Below are positions 33,998 to 42,511 of a DNA stretch of 45,312 nucleotides, one piece after another. Origin of the DNA: CAZJYC01 sp964550165 (lineage in GTDB: Bacteria; Acidobacteriota; Aminicenantia; Aminicenantales; Aminicenantaceae). The position numbers were made by a program, and so were the translations under genes. Each line of letters starts with the position of its first letter. Position 1 is the stretch's first letter. A model generated the notes under the pieces. That model did not search any database and had not been told where the DNA came from. It worked only from the letters and a program-made list of their open reading frames with translations. The stretch is taken from positions 1 to 45,312 of the forward strand of contig CAZJYC010000015.1 in assembly GCA_964550165.1 (NCBI GenBank), written 5' to 3'.

Positions 33998-35563
33998 TTG
34001 AATTCAGTTATGCTTATTGTCATTGCCGGGGCCCTCATTCTTGGCGTTGGCATCATCATCTTTTTGTGGATAAAGAAGGCTTCTGGAGCCCGGGCTGTTT
34101 TTCGGGCACACCAGGAAGCCAAGGAAATTCTGGAAAAAGCTCAAGAGGAAGCAGAAAAGATAAAGCGGGAAGCGGCGATCGAGGCTAAAGAAAAACAGCT
34201 CAACCTGAAGGCTGAGTTCGAGAGGCAAACGCGCGACAGCCGGAGAAAGATTACCGAGATGGAAAGGATGCTCATGCGGAAGGAGGAAAACTTAGAGCGG
34301 AAGTTCCAGAACCTTGAAAGAAAGGAACGGGAATTTTCCTCAAAAGAACAGAGGATTTATCAGAAGGAAAGGGATGTGGCCGAGTCCGAGAGGAAATACA
34401 GCGGGCTTCTCAAACAAACCATGGCCGAGCTGGAGAGAATTGCAGGTATGACTCAGGAAGAAGCAAAAAATATGCTGACCAAAAAGCTGGAAGAGGAAGC
34501 CAAGCTTGATGCGGTTCAGACAATACGAAAAATTGAAGAAGAGACGCGAGAAAAAAGCCAGCTCATGGCGCGCGAGATCATCAGCCAGGCCATCCAGCGA
34601 TCAACGGCCGAGCATGTGGTGGAGACGACGGTCTCTGTGGTTGACCTGCCTTCGGAGGACATGAAAGGACGAATCATCGGCAGAGAAGGCCGCAACATCC
34701 GGGCTCTGGAGCTGGCCACCCAGGTCGACATCATCGTCGATGATACGCCAGAAGCCGTCATTCTTTCCAGTTTTGACCCCATTCGCCGAGAGCTGGCTCG
34801 CTTGGCTATCGAGAAGCTGGTCATCGACGGCAGGATTCATCCCGCACGGATTGAAGAAGTTGTCGAGACAGTCAAAGCGGAGCTGGAAGAGAAGATCAAG
34901 CAGGAAGGAGAATCGACAATCCTTGAGCTCCGACTGCAGAATGTCCACCCGGAGCTGGTCAAACTTCTTGGCAAGTTGAAATACCGGACAAGCTACGGCC
35001 AGAATGTTCTCCAGCATTCCAAGGAGGTGGCTTACTTGGCGGCTTTGATGGCCACTGAGCTGAGTGCGGATACCAACATTGCCCTGAGAGCCGGACTCCT
35101 CCATGACATCGGGAAAGCCGTGGACAAGGAAGTCGAGGGCACGCATACCGAACTGAGCGTTGAGCTTTGCCGCAAATACGGCGAATCTGAAGCGGTTGTC
35201 AAGGCCATCGCTTCCCACCACCGGGATGTGGACTTCCCTTCGGTGGAAGCCGTGCTGGTTCAGGCTGCGGATACACTTTCCGCCGCCCGTCCCGGGGCCC
35301 GTCGTGAGCTCCTGGAAACGTACATCAAGAGGCTGGAGAAACTGGAAGAGGTCGCCAATTCCTATGAGGGTGTCGCCAAGTCCTTTGCCCTTCAGGCAGG
35401 CCGCGAAATCCGGATTATCGTCGAAAGCCAGAAAATCTCGGATGAGAAAGCAACGGTCATGGCCAAAGAGATCGCCAAGAGAATCAAGGACGAACTCGAT
35501 TATCCAGGACAGATCAAAGTCACTGTCATCCGCGAGATGAGGGCCGTGGAGTATGCCCGATAA
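33998..35563 (+). CDS. rny: Ribonuclease Y
   Basis: Membrane-anchored endoribonuclease that starts mRNA decay. The 521 residues contain an N-terminal membrane helix (about 2-25, LIVIAGALILGVGIIIFLW), a long coiled coil (35-170), a KH domain (DMKGRIIGREGRNIRALE) and an HD domain (GLLHDIGKAVDKE) with ASHHRDVDFPS. The start is TTG 33998, 8 nt after AGGAGG (33984-33989); the earlier in-frame GTG 33989 overlaps that Shine-Dalgarno and is rejected. It overlaps ymdB by 11 bp, a pairing conserved in Firmicutes and elsewhere. Confidence 0.95.
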   Translation: MNSVMLIVIAGALILGVGIIIFLWIKKASGARAVFRAHQEAKEILEKAQEEAEKIKREAAIEAKEKQLNLKAEFERQTRDSRRKITEMERMLMRKEENLERKFQNLERKEREFSSKEQRIYQKERDVAESERKYSGLLKQTMAELERIAGMTQEEAKNMLTKKLEEEAKLDAVQTIRKIEEETREKSQLMAREIISQAIQRSTAEHVVETTVSVVDLPSEDMKGRIIGREGRNIRALELATQVDIIVDDTPEAVILSSFDPIRRELARLAIEKLVIDGRIHPARIEEVVETVKAELEEKIKQEGESTILELRLQNVHPELVKLLGKLKYRTSYGQNVLQHSKEVAYLAALMATELSADTNIALRAGLLHDIGKAVDKEVEGTHTELSVELCRKYGESEAVVKAIASHHRDVDFPSVEAVLVQAADTLSAARPGARRELLETYIKRLEKLEEVANSYEGVAKSFALQAGREIRIIVESQKISDEKATVMAKEIAKRIKDELDYPGQIKVTVIREMRAVEYAR

Positions 35564-36353
35564 GGTTGGCGTTCTTTTTATAGGTGACATCATCGGCCGG
35601 CCTGGACGAAAAGTGTTGAGGGAATACCTGCCGGCCGTCGTCCAGAAGCGCTCGCCGACCGTGATCATCGCCAACGGCGAGAACGCAGCGGGCGGAGTGG
35701 GGATTACGGAGAAAGTGGCTCAGGAGCTTTTGACGCAGATTCATGTTCTGACTTCAGGCAATCATATCTGGGATAAGAAGGAGGCCATCGATTATCTTCA
35801 GCGAGAGCCGAGGCTGCTCCGGCCCGCGAACTATCCTCCCCAGAATCCGGGGAAAAGCGCCCATGTTCTTGAAGGCGGCGGCATTAAGATCGCAGTTTTG
35901 AATCTTCAGGGCAGAGTCTTCATGGAGCCCATCGATTGCCCTTTCAGGGTAGCGGATGAGGAGATTGAAAAGCTCAGGCTGATCACGCCTGTCATTGTGG
36001 TCGATTTCCATGCCGAAGCGACCTCGGAGAAGCAGGCCATGGGCTGGTATTTGGACGGGAGAGTTTCGGCTGTGGTCGGAACCCATACCCACGTGCCCAC
36101 GGCTGATGAGCGAATCCTTCCCAAGGGGACAGCCTTCATCACCGATGTGGGCATGGTCGGCGGCTACAATTCTGTGATCGGCATCCGCAGAGACCAGGCC
36201 CTCAAGAGATTCCTGACGAGCCGGCCCCAACGCTTTGAGCCGGGAAAGGAAGGAGCTTTCTTTTCCGCTGTTTTCGTCGAGATCGACTCCAAAACAGGGA
36301 AAGCCCTTTCCATCCAGAAAGAAATCATAGCCGAGGAGAAAAGTGCGGACTGA
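35553..36353 (+). CDS. ymdB: YmdB-family metallophosphodiesterase
   Basis: 266 residues of the YmdB family, with metal-binding motifs FIGDIIGRPGR, NGENAAGG, TSGNHIWDKKE, DFHAEATSEKQ and GTHTHVPTADE. Bacillus YmdB hydrolyses 2',3'-cyclic nucleotides and influences RNase Y-dependent processes. Overlaps at both ends (11 bp with rny, 11 bp with xseA) point to one polycistronic unit. Confidence 0.94.
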   Translation: MPDKVGVLFIGDIIGRPGRKVLREYLPAVVQKRSPTVIIANGENAAGGVGITEKVAQELLTQIHVLTSGNHIWDKKEAIDYLQREPRLLRPANYPPQNPGKSAHVLEGGGIKIAVLNLQGRVFMEPIDCPFRVADEEIEKLRLITPVIVVDFHAEATSEKQAMGWYLDGRVSAVVGTHTHVPTADERILPKGTAFITDVGMVGGYNSVIGIRRDQALKRFLTSRPQRFEPGKEGAFFSAVFVEIDSKTGKALSIQKEIIAEEKSAD

Positions 36354-37829
36354 AAGCCTCGTCAAGCCGGACAAGATTTACACAGTGACTGAGGTCACGC
36401 GGCTGGTCAAGCTGGAGCTGGAGACCTCGTTTCCTTTTCTGTGGGTTGAGGGAGAGATCTCCAACTTCCACCGCCATCAATCCGGACACCTCTACTTTAC
36501 CCTGAAGGATGAAGCCTGCCAGCTGCGGGCGGTCATGTTTCGCTCCGAAGCGCGGAAGGTACTTTTTGAACTAAAAGACGGCCTGCAGGTTGTCGTCCGG
36601 GGCCGGATCAATGTCTATGAGCCCAGAGGCGAATACCAGCTTTTGGCCGAGGTCTTGGAGCCAAAAGGCAAAGGTGCCCTCCAGTTGGCCTTTGAACAGC
36701 TCAAAGAGAAGCTGAAAAAGGAAGGCCTTTTCGACCCCGCCCACAAGAAAAAGCTCCCCCTTCTGCCGAAAAAAGTCGGGGTGGTCACCTCGCCCAGGGG
36801 AGCCGCGATCGTCGATATTCTCAGGACGCTGGAGAGAAGGTTTGCCCGGCTTCATATCCTCATCTACCCCGTCCGGGTTCAGGGCGAAGGCGCAGCCGAG
36901 GAGATCGTGGAGGGAATCGACCATCTGGGAAGCCTCCCGGGTCTCGATGTTCTCATCGTCGGCCGGGGAGGCGGGTCGATCGAGGATCTGTGGGCCTTCA
37001 ACGAAGAAAAAGTTGCCAGGGCGATCTTTCGCTGCCCCATTCCCGTCATTTCTGCGGTGGGTCACGAGATCGATTTCACCATCGCCGACTTTGTGGCGGA
37101 TGTCAGGGCATCGACGCCCTCGGTTGCGGCGGAGATTCTGGTCGAGAAGGAACAATCGTTTGTGGAGCGCATCGAGAGCCTCGAAAAGCGCATGCTTCAT
37201 CACTTGAAATATTTCCTCCAGGAGCGAAGGCACGAAGTTCTGAGCCTCTCCCAGCACCGGGCCTTCCAGAATATGAGGGTCAGGCTCTTAAACCTGGAAC
37301 AGACCGTGGACAGCCTGGAAACGCGCGCCTGGGAGAGCATCCGCAGCACCCAGCGGAAAATTGCCGAAGACAGGTCGCTGGCTGCGCTTCTTGAAGAGAG
37401 GATGCGCAGCCTCCTGCGAGGAATGCTCCAGCAGCTTTCCGGCCGATGGGAAAGCCTCTCTGCCCAGTTGCACAGCCTCAGTCCGCTGAATATACTGAAA
37501 AAAGGCTACACCCTCTGCTGGAGAGACGGCGGACAATATCTTGTCCGTCGCATCGATGAGGTCAAATGGAATGAAGAAGTGACCGTTTCTTTCTATAAAG
37601 GCGAATTCACCGCCATGGTCAAAGCCGTCGATAAAAAAAGGCCGATCGAGGCACATCTGGAAAAGAAGCGNNNNNNNNNNNNNNNNNNNNNNNNNNNNNN
37701 NNNNNNNNNNNNNNNNNNNNNNNNNNNNNNNNNNNNNNNNNNNNNNNNNNNNNNNNNNNNNNNNNNNNNNTGGTCAAAGCCGTCGATAAAAAAAGGCCGA
37801 TCGAGGCACATCTGGAAAAGAAGCGGTGA
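36343..37829 (+). CDS. xseA: Exodeoxyribonuclease VII large subunit (interrupted by an assembly gap)
   Basis: Degrades single-stranded DNA together with XseB. The N-terminal OB fold (WVEGEISNFHRHQSGHLYFT), the central catalytic region (GVVTSPRGAAIVDIL, VGRGGGSIEDLWAFN, SAVGHEIDFTIADFVAD) and the C-terminal coiled-coil and KGYTL region are intact. The start is GTG 36343, overlapping ymdB by 11 bp. The 3' end is split by 100 N; the same 55 bases stand on both sides. If they are merged the frame reads through to MVKAVDKKRPIEAHLEKKR and TGA, giving 443 residues, a normal length. The apparent 497-residue product with an X-run is therefore not real. Confidence 0.93.
37671..37770. other. Scaffold gap (100 N)
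   Basis: Exactly 100 N, a customary placeholder size. The 55 bp immediately before it (37616-37670) and immediately after it (37771-37825) are identical, and the coding frame of xseA is restored if they are collapsed. The gap is most simply an unmerged overlap of two contigs with no missing sequence. Confidence 0.95.
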
Positions 37830-38010
37830 CGCTTGAAAGAAAAGTTGATGTTTGAAAAGAAGCGTTGATGTTTTGGACTCATACAGACGCATTAAAGTAT
37901 GCAGACGCCATAAAAAATGTTGACGCACTAAAAATCATGTGGACGCCATAAAAAATGTGGACGCATTAAATAATAAATGTAATAAATAATAGATGCATTA
38001 AATAAAATGT
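37828..38010. repeat. Degenerate tandem array of 18-21 bp units
   Basis: Nine units start at 37828, 37847, 37867, 37886, 37904, 37922, 37942, 37960 and 37992, each beginning GACG or GATG. The best conserved read GACGCCATAAAAAATGTG. The second unit also repeats the xseA tail (GAAAAGAAGCG). There are no unique spacers, so this is a minisatellite, not a CRISPR. A further unit-like GATGCGTTTGTAT follows the next element (38136 on), as if that element had inserted into the array. Confidence 0.7.
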
Positions 38011-38120
38011 CATTGCGAGTGAAACGAAGCAATCTCATACATTTTAAGAGGTTGCCGCGCTCCCTTCGGTCGCTCGCAACGACTTCGTCGGATTGCTACC
38101 TTCTTCGAACTCGCAATGAC
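38009..38120. repeat. MITE-like element with 11-bp terminal inverted repeats
   Basis: GTCATTGCGAG (38009-38019) and CTCGCAATGAC (38110-38120) are perfect inverted termini. Inner parts also pair partly (CGAAGCAATC with GGATTGCTACCTTCTTCG). It carries no gene. Elements with CATTGCGAG ends are frequent in many bacterial genomes. An eroded relative seems to lie at 43430-43505. Confidence 0.75.
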
Positions 38121-38167
38121 AATGTAAAAGCACTTGATGCGTTTGTATGAATAAAAAAGGAGAAGAG

Positions 38168-38458
38168 ATGGCGACGCTGAGCTTTGAGAAGGCGTTAGAG
38201 GACCTGGAGAAAATCGTCGAAAAGCTGGAAAAAGGAGGGCTTCCCTTGAACGAATCGCTGGCTCTTTTTGAGAAAGGGGTCAAGCTGGCCAGATATTTAA
38301 GGGAAGAGCTGGGGAAAGCGGAGAAGAAAGTCGAGGTTCTCCTCAAGGATGAAAAAGGCGAGCTCAAAGAAGAGCCCTTTGAGCTCGAAGGAGAGGAAGG
38401 CTCCTCAGAGAGAAATAAGGAGCCAGGAACGGGAAGCGACGATGAAATCCCTTTTTGA
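38168..38458 (+). CDS. xseB: Exodeoxyribonuclease VII small subunit
   Basis: 96 residues with the XseB pattern LSFEKALEDLEKIVEKLEKG, LPLNESLALFEKGVKLAR, then an acidic tail ending DDEIPF. ATG 38168 with AAAGGAG just upstream is preferred to the in-frame ATG at 38147. It is separated from xseA by the minisatellite and MITE-like element, about 340 bp, where xseA and xseB usually touch. Confidence 0.92.
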   Translation: MATLSFEKALEDLEKIVEKLEKGGLPLNESLALFEKGVKLARYLREELGKAEKKVEVLLKDEKGELKEEPFELEGEEGSSERNKEPGTGSDDEIPF

Positions 38459-38548
38459 TAGGATTTAATTTCATCTCAGAAAGAGATGATAAAATGTGGA
38501 TTATTTTTAGCTTGATATCTCGCGATACAGATTTTTGACAAGACGGAA

Positions 38549-39424
38549 ATGCTTAAGACAGTCGAAGAGAGACTCTTCGAGAAAAAGAAGGCTGTGGAGC
38601 AGGAACTCCGCCGCATCCTGCCTCAGGAGGACTCCCTTCTTTTCGAGACGATGAGGCACGCTGTTTTCTCCGGCGGCAAGAGGTTCAGGCCTCTGCTGGT
38701 TCTTTGCTCAGGGGAGTGCTTTGGCCTTCCCCGGGAGGTCCTTCTTCCCTTTGCCTGCGCCATCGAGCTCATCCACAATTATTCCCTGATCCATGACGAT
38801 TTGCCAGCCATGGACAACGACGATTTTCGGAGGGGCAAGCCGTCCTGCCACAAAGCCTTCGGCGAGGACATCGCGCTTCTGGCGGGAGATAGCCTTCTGA
38901 CAATGGCCTTTGAGGTATTGGCCAAGGCTCCTCTGGATGAGAATTTAAAGCCGAAAAGAGAGCAAGTTATTGGAGAAATCAGCCACCTGGCGGGTGTTGA
39001 TGGCCTGATCGGAGGGCAATTGATGGACATCACCCTCCTGCCCAAGGAGCTGACAGAAGAAAGGTTCTATGAGCTTGTCCTCAAGAAGACAGGCGCCTTG
39101 ATCTTGGCTTCGGTCAAAACAGGGGCGATCCTCGGCGAGGCCGGGACCCCGGAGCTTGAAGCCATGGTCGGCTACGGCCGGAATCTGGGCCTTGCCTTTC
39201 AAATTCGGGATGATATTCTCGATGCAGCCCAGGAAGAGCGGGAAGACCGGCCTCCCCGGCCTAACGCTGTCTCTCTTTTTGGCCTTGATGGCTCGAAGCG
39301 GAGACTGAAGCAATTCGTAGCGGACGCAAAGCTGGCCCTGGATGAGGCGCGCCTGGAGTCAGGGGAGCTCCGCTACCTGGCATCAAGACTTTTAAGGCTG
39401 AAGGATAAGAAAAACAATGGGTAA
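38549..39424 (+). CDS. ispA: Polyprenyl synthetase (farnesyl diphosphate synthase type)
   Basis: Condenses IPP with allylic diphosphates to make farnesyl or geranylgeranyl diphosphate. The 291 residues have the first Asp-rich motif DDLPAMDNDD preceded by IELIHNYSLIHDD, GGKRFRP, GGQLMD, KTGALI and the second Asp-rich motif RDDILD. The chain-length determining region cannot fix the product. A perfect 7-bp hairpin (38471-38489) stands upstream in the 90-bp gap from xseB. The end overlaps dxs by 8 bp. Confidence 0.93.
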   Translation: MLKTVEERLFEKKKAVEQELRRILPQEDSLLFETMRHAVFSGGKRFRPLLVLCSGECFGLPREVLLPFACAIELIHNYSLIHDDLPAMDNDDFRRGKPSCHKAFGEDIALLAGDSLLTMAFEVLAKAPLDENLKPKREQVIGEISHLAGVDGLIGGQLMDITLLPKELTEERFYELVLKKTGALILASVKTGAILGEAGTPELEAMVGYGRNLGLAFQIRDDILDAAQEEREDRPPRPNAVSLFGLDGSKRRLKQFVADAKLALDEARLESGELRYLASRLLRLKDKKNNG

Positions 39425-41291
39425 GTTGCTTGAGGCCATTGAAAGCCCTAAGGATTTAAAAAAGCTCTCGGTCAAGCAGCTCTCAAAGCTTGCCCGGGAG
39501 ATCAGAGCCCTAATCCTTGAAGTTGTCTCCCAGAAAGGAGGCCATCTTTCGTCCAATCTCGGGGTTGTCGAACTGACTCTGACCCTTCATTATGTCTTTG
39601 ATGCCCCTCAGGACAAAATGATCTGGGATGTGGGCCATCAATGCTATACCCATAAGATCATAACCGGGAGAAAAGATGCCTTTTCTTCCATCCGCCAGTA
39701 TCAGGGGCTCTTGGGATTTCCCTGCCGGGAGGAGAGCGAGTACGATGTTTACAACACCGGTCACGCCTCGACGGCTCTTTCGGCAGCGCTGGGCATGGCT
39801 GTCGGTCGGGATAAAAAGAGGGAAAATCACAACATCATCGCCGTTGTCGGCGACGGCAGCCTGACCGGAGGCGAGGCCTGGGAGGCTTTAAACCAGATCG
39901 GGCATCTCCGGGAGAGGCTAATCATCGTCCTCAACTATAACGAGATGTCGATCTCTGAGAATGTGGGAGCCATGTCCAAGTATCTTTCCTACATTGTCTC
40001 GGGTCAGTATTTCCTGAAGATGAAGGACCTTGTGAAATCCATCCTCAGGGCCGTCCCGGCTGTGGGCAAGCCGATGATTCGCGTGGGAAGGGCTGTGGAG
40101 CAGGCTGCCAAAAAAATGCTTTTCCCTGGCCTGGTCTTCGAGGAGCTTGGCGTGAAGTACCTTGGGCCTGTTGAGGGCCACAACATCAGGTCTTTGATCG
40201 AGGTCTTTGAAAGGGCCAAAGCTTATAGCGGGCCCGTGCTCATCCATTGTGTCACCCAGAAAGGGAAAGGTTACAGCCTGGCCAAAGCCGACCCGGAGAA
40301 ATTCCACAGCGCCAGCCCCTTTGATACCCGGACGGGTCAACGCCTGGCCAGGGATGAAAGGCCGACTTATTCTGCGGTCTTTGGAAAGACAATGGTCAGG
40401 ATAGCCAGAGACGATGAGAGGGTGATGGCCATCACTGCGGCCATGCCCGACGGAACAGGCTTGAGACCGTTTGCCAACCAGTTTCCCGGGAGATTTTTCG
40501 ATGTGGGGATTGCCGAGCAGCACGCTGTGGATTTTGCCTCTGGTCTGGCCCTGAGCGGCTTCAAGCCCGTGGTGGCGATTTATTCCACCTTCCTTCAGAG
40601 GGCTTATGACCAGCTTTATCACGATATCTGCCTGATGGACATTCCTGTCGTCTTTGCCCTGGACAGGGCTGGGATTGTGCCCGATGACGGCCCTACCCAT
40701 CAGGGAGTGAACGATATCGTCTATCTCAGGCACTTGCCCAACATGATTGTCATGGCTCCCAAGGATGAAAACGAACTCCAGCACATGGTTAAATCTAGCC
40801 TCAGCTACCCTCACCCGGCCGCAATCCGCTTTCCCAAAGGAAAAGGGCTGGGTGTTCCCCTGGATGAGAGCTTCAGGCCAATTCCCCTCGGAGAAGGCGA
40901 GCTGCTTAAAGAAGGAAAGGATTTGCTCCTTGCCCTGGGAAGCATGGTCTATCCAGCTCTGGAAGCGGCGCAAAGGCTGGAGAAGGAAAAGATAAGCCTG
41001 GCTGTGGTCAATGCCCGGTTTGCCAAGCCTCTGGATGAGAAGCTAATCCTCGGTTTTGCCGGGAAAGGAAGAGCGATCATCACCGCCGAGGAAGGGGTAA
41101 CAGCCGGCGGGTTTGGCAGCGCTGTTCGCGAACTCCTGGACAGGGAGAGAAAATTCGGCGTCCGCTTCAAGACGATCGGCATCCCTCTGGAGGTTTACCC
41201 TTTAGGCAAGGTGGACCAGATAAAAAAGAAGTACCGGCTCGACCAGGAAGGCCTCATCAGACAGATCAGAGACTTCTACCGATCCACGTGA
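39417..41291 (+). CDS. dxs: 1-deoxy-D-xylulose-5-phosphate synthase
   Basis: First enzyme of the MEP isoprenoid pathway, a thiamine-diphosphate enzyme. The 624 residues contain GGHLSSNLGVVELT, HQCYTHKI, the cofactor motif GDGSLTGGEAWEALN, and in the second half IAEQHAVDFASGLA, DRAGIVPDDGPTHQG and the transketolase C-terminal domain. In the motif usually read LNDNEMSIS the Asp is Tyr (LNYNEMSIS); the Asn residues are kept. It follows ispA directly, so precursor supply and chain elongation are co-expressed. Confidence 0.95.
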   Translation: MGKLLEAIESPKDLKKLSVKQLSKLAREIRALILEVVSQKGGHLSSNLGVVELTLTLHYVFDAPQDKMIWDVGHQCYTHKIITGRKDAFSSIRQYQGLLGFPCREESEYDVYNTGHASTALSAALGMAVGRDKKRENHNIIAVVGDGSLTGGEAWEALNQIGHLRERLIIVLNYNEMSISENVGAMSKYLSYIVSGQYFLKMKDLVKSILRAVPAVGKPMIRVGRAVEQAAKKMLFPGLVFEELGVKYLGPVEGHNIRSLIEVFERAKAYSGPVLIHCVTQKGKGYSLAKADPEKFHSASPFDTRTGQRLARDERPTYSAVFGKTMVRIARDDERVMAITAAMPDGTGLRPFANQFPGRFFDVGIAEQHAVDFASGLALSGFKPVVAIYSTFLQRAYDQLYHDICLMDIPVVFALDRAGIVPDDGPTHQGVNDIVYLRHLPNMIVMAPKDENELQHMVKSSLSYPHPAAIRFPKGKGLGVPLDESFRPIPLGEGELLKEGKDLLLALGSMVYPALEAAQRLEKEKISLAVVNARFAKPLDEKLILGFAGKGRAIITAEEGVTAGGFGSAVRELLDRERKFGVRFKTIGIPLEVYPLGKVDQIKKKYRLDQEGLIRQIRDFYRST

Positions 41292-41406
41292 CGAATAATT
41301 TCAATTATTTAAAATAATAATATACAAAAAAAATCCGGTCCCCCGGGATCTTTTCGATAGCTATTATTTCCTGAAGCTGGGCTTTAAATTGAATGAGAGA
41401 TTGATC

Positions 41407-41592
41407 ATGGAGAGAACGGGGAAAACGCTAAAGGAGTATATCGGGTTTTTGATTCAGTTTATCGAGAGGACTTATAGCCGCAGGAATGTCCTGCATGGCC
41501 TGGGGGAGGTCTTGGAGGAAAGACAGAAAGAATGGGTCAAAAAAGAATTGATTCAGGACATGGTCAGGGAATTGAAGAACTTGGTTGAATAA
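41407..41592 (+). CDS. Small hypothetical protein between dxs and tlyA
   Basis: 61 residues from ATG 41407, or 67 if the TTG at 41389 is used. It is charged and helical (KTLKEYIGFLIQFIERTYSRR, then EERQKEWVKKEL), with no motif that I recognise. GAGAG lies 7 nt before the ATG. It sits in the dxs-tlyA gap in the same direction and could be a real cytoplasmic protein, but coding evidence is slim. Confidence 0.45.
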   Translation: MERTGKTLKEYIGFLIQFIERTYSRRNVLHGLGEVLEERQKEWVKKELIQDMVRELKNLVE

Positions 41593-41598
41593 ATGAAT

Positions 41599-41619
41599 AA
41601 AAGGGGACAGTCCCTTTTT
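41599..41619. repeat. GGGGACAGTCCC palindrome, copy C (one base lost)
   Basis: Same palindrome as at 9579 and 22741, with one C missing from the right arm (AAAAGGGGACAGTCCCTTTT). It lies just downstream of the small gene's stop. Being a hairpin followed by T residues it may terminate the message. Confidence 0.8.
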
Positions 41620-41716
41620 AAGAAGAGACTTAGTGACACATGGCTAACGATTAATGCGGCTAATCCAGGGATAAGGCCTGTTATCAAGAAATGATGACGA
41701 CACTATTTTCAAGGCA

Positions 41717-42511
41717 ATGATTGAAAAAGAAAGAGCGGACAAGCTGCTTCTCAACCGGGGCCTGGCAGAAACCAGGCAGAAGGCCCAGGCCTTGATCATG
41801 GCCGGGCAGGTTTGTTCCGAGGGGAAGAGGGTGGAGAAGCCCGGCCAGCTGATAGCCCTGGATAAGGAAATTTCGGTCAAAGAAAAAATGCCCTTTGCGA
41901 GCCGGGGCGGGCTTAAGCTGGAGGAGGCGCTTCGAGCCTTCAAGATTTCTATCCAAGGCAAAGTGGCTGCGGATTTGGGCGCTTCCACAGGAGGCTTTAC
42001 AGACTGCCTTCTCCAAAAGGGAGCCAAGAAAGTCTACGCCGTGGATGTGGACATCAAGCAGCTGGACTGGCGCCTGATAGAGGACCCGCGGGTTGTTGGC
42101 ATCGAAAAGAATGCCCGCCATCTCAGGAAAGAGGATTTTGCCGATTCTCTGGATATCGTCACCATGGATTTATCCTTCATTTCTGTGCTCAAAGTCCTGC
42201 CAGCCATCAGGGAATTCCTCGGATCCGGCCTGCTTCTTTCTTTGATCAAGCCTCAGTTCGAGGTGGGAAAAGGCCGGGTGGGGAAGAAAGGTGTGGTCCG
42301 CAATCCTGCTCTCCATGAGGAGGTCCTGGTCAGGGTTATCGAGGATGCGCAAAGACTCGGTTTTTCCCCCAAAGGCCTTGTCAGGTCTTCGCTCCGCGGC
42401 CAGAAAGGGAACCGCGAGTTTTTTATCCTCTGGGCTCTCGATAAACAGCCCTTGAGCCTTAAAAGGGTTCAGAGTATGGTGAAGGAGGCGGTTTGGGATG
42501 AAAAAGATTGA
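41717..42511 (+). CDS. tlyA: TlyA-family 2'-O-methyltransferase (16S/23S rRNA)
   Basis: 264 residues: an N-terminal S4 RNA-binding domain (1-60, RADKLLLNRGLAETRQKAQ) followed by an FtsJ-type Rossmann methyltransferase domain with the SAM motif DLGASTGGFTD, and MDLSFIS and IKPQFEVGK. TlyA methylates cytidines in 16S and 23S rRNA in mycobacteria. The end overlaps nadK by 14 bp; tlyA-nadK is a common pair. Confidence 0.92.
   Translation: MIEKERADKLLLNRGLAETRQKAQALIMAGQVCSEGKRVEKPGQLIALDKEISVKEKMPFASRGGLKLEEALRAFKISIQGKVAADLGASTGGFTDCLLQKGAKKVYAVDVDIKQLDWRLIEDPRVVGIEKNARHLRKEDFADSLDIVTMDLSFISVLKVLPAIREFLGSGLLLSLIKPQFEVGKGRVGKKGVVRNPALHEEVLVRVIEDAQRLGFSPKGLVRSSLRGQKGNREFFILWALDKQPLSLKRVQSMVKEAVWDEKD

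Noticed and set aside
34601..35674. A 357-codon antisense open frame opposite rny, and a 351-codon one opposite dxs (39918-40973)
   Set aside because: Both mirror well-supported genes, show no family motifs or ribosome binding sites, and their composition is that of a reverse-complement shadow.
36343..37836. XseA read as a 497-residue protein continuing through the N run with a duplicated tail
   Set aside because: The duplicated 55 bp and 100 N are an assembly artefact; collapsing them gives a normal C-terminus.
37828..38010. Tandem units that could suggest a CRISPR array
   Set aside because: The 18-21 bp units abut without unique spacers and are degenerate; no cas genes are nearby.
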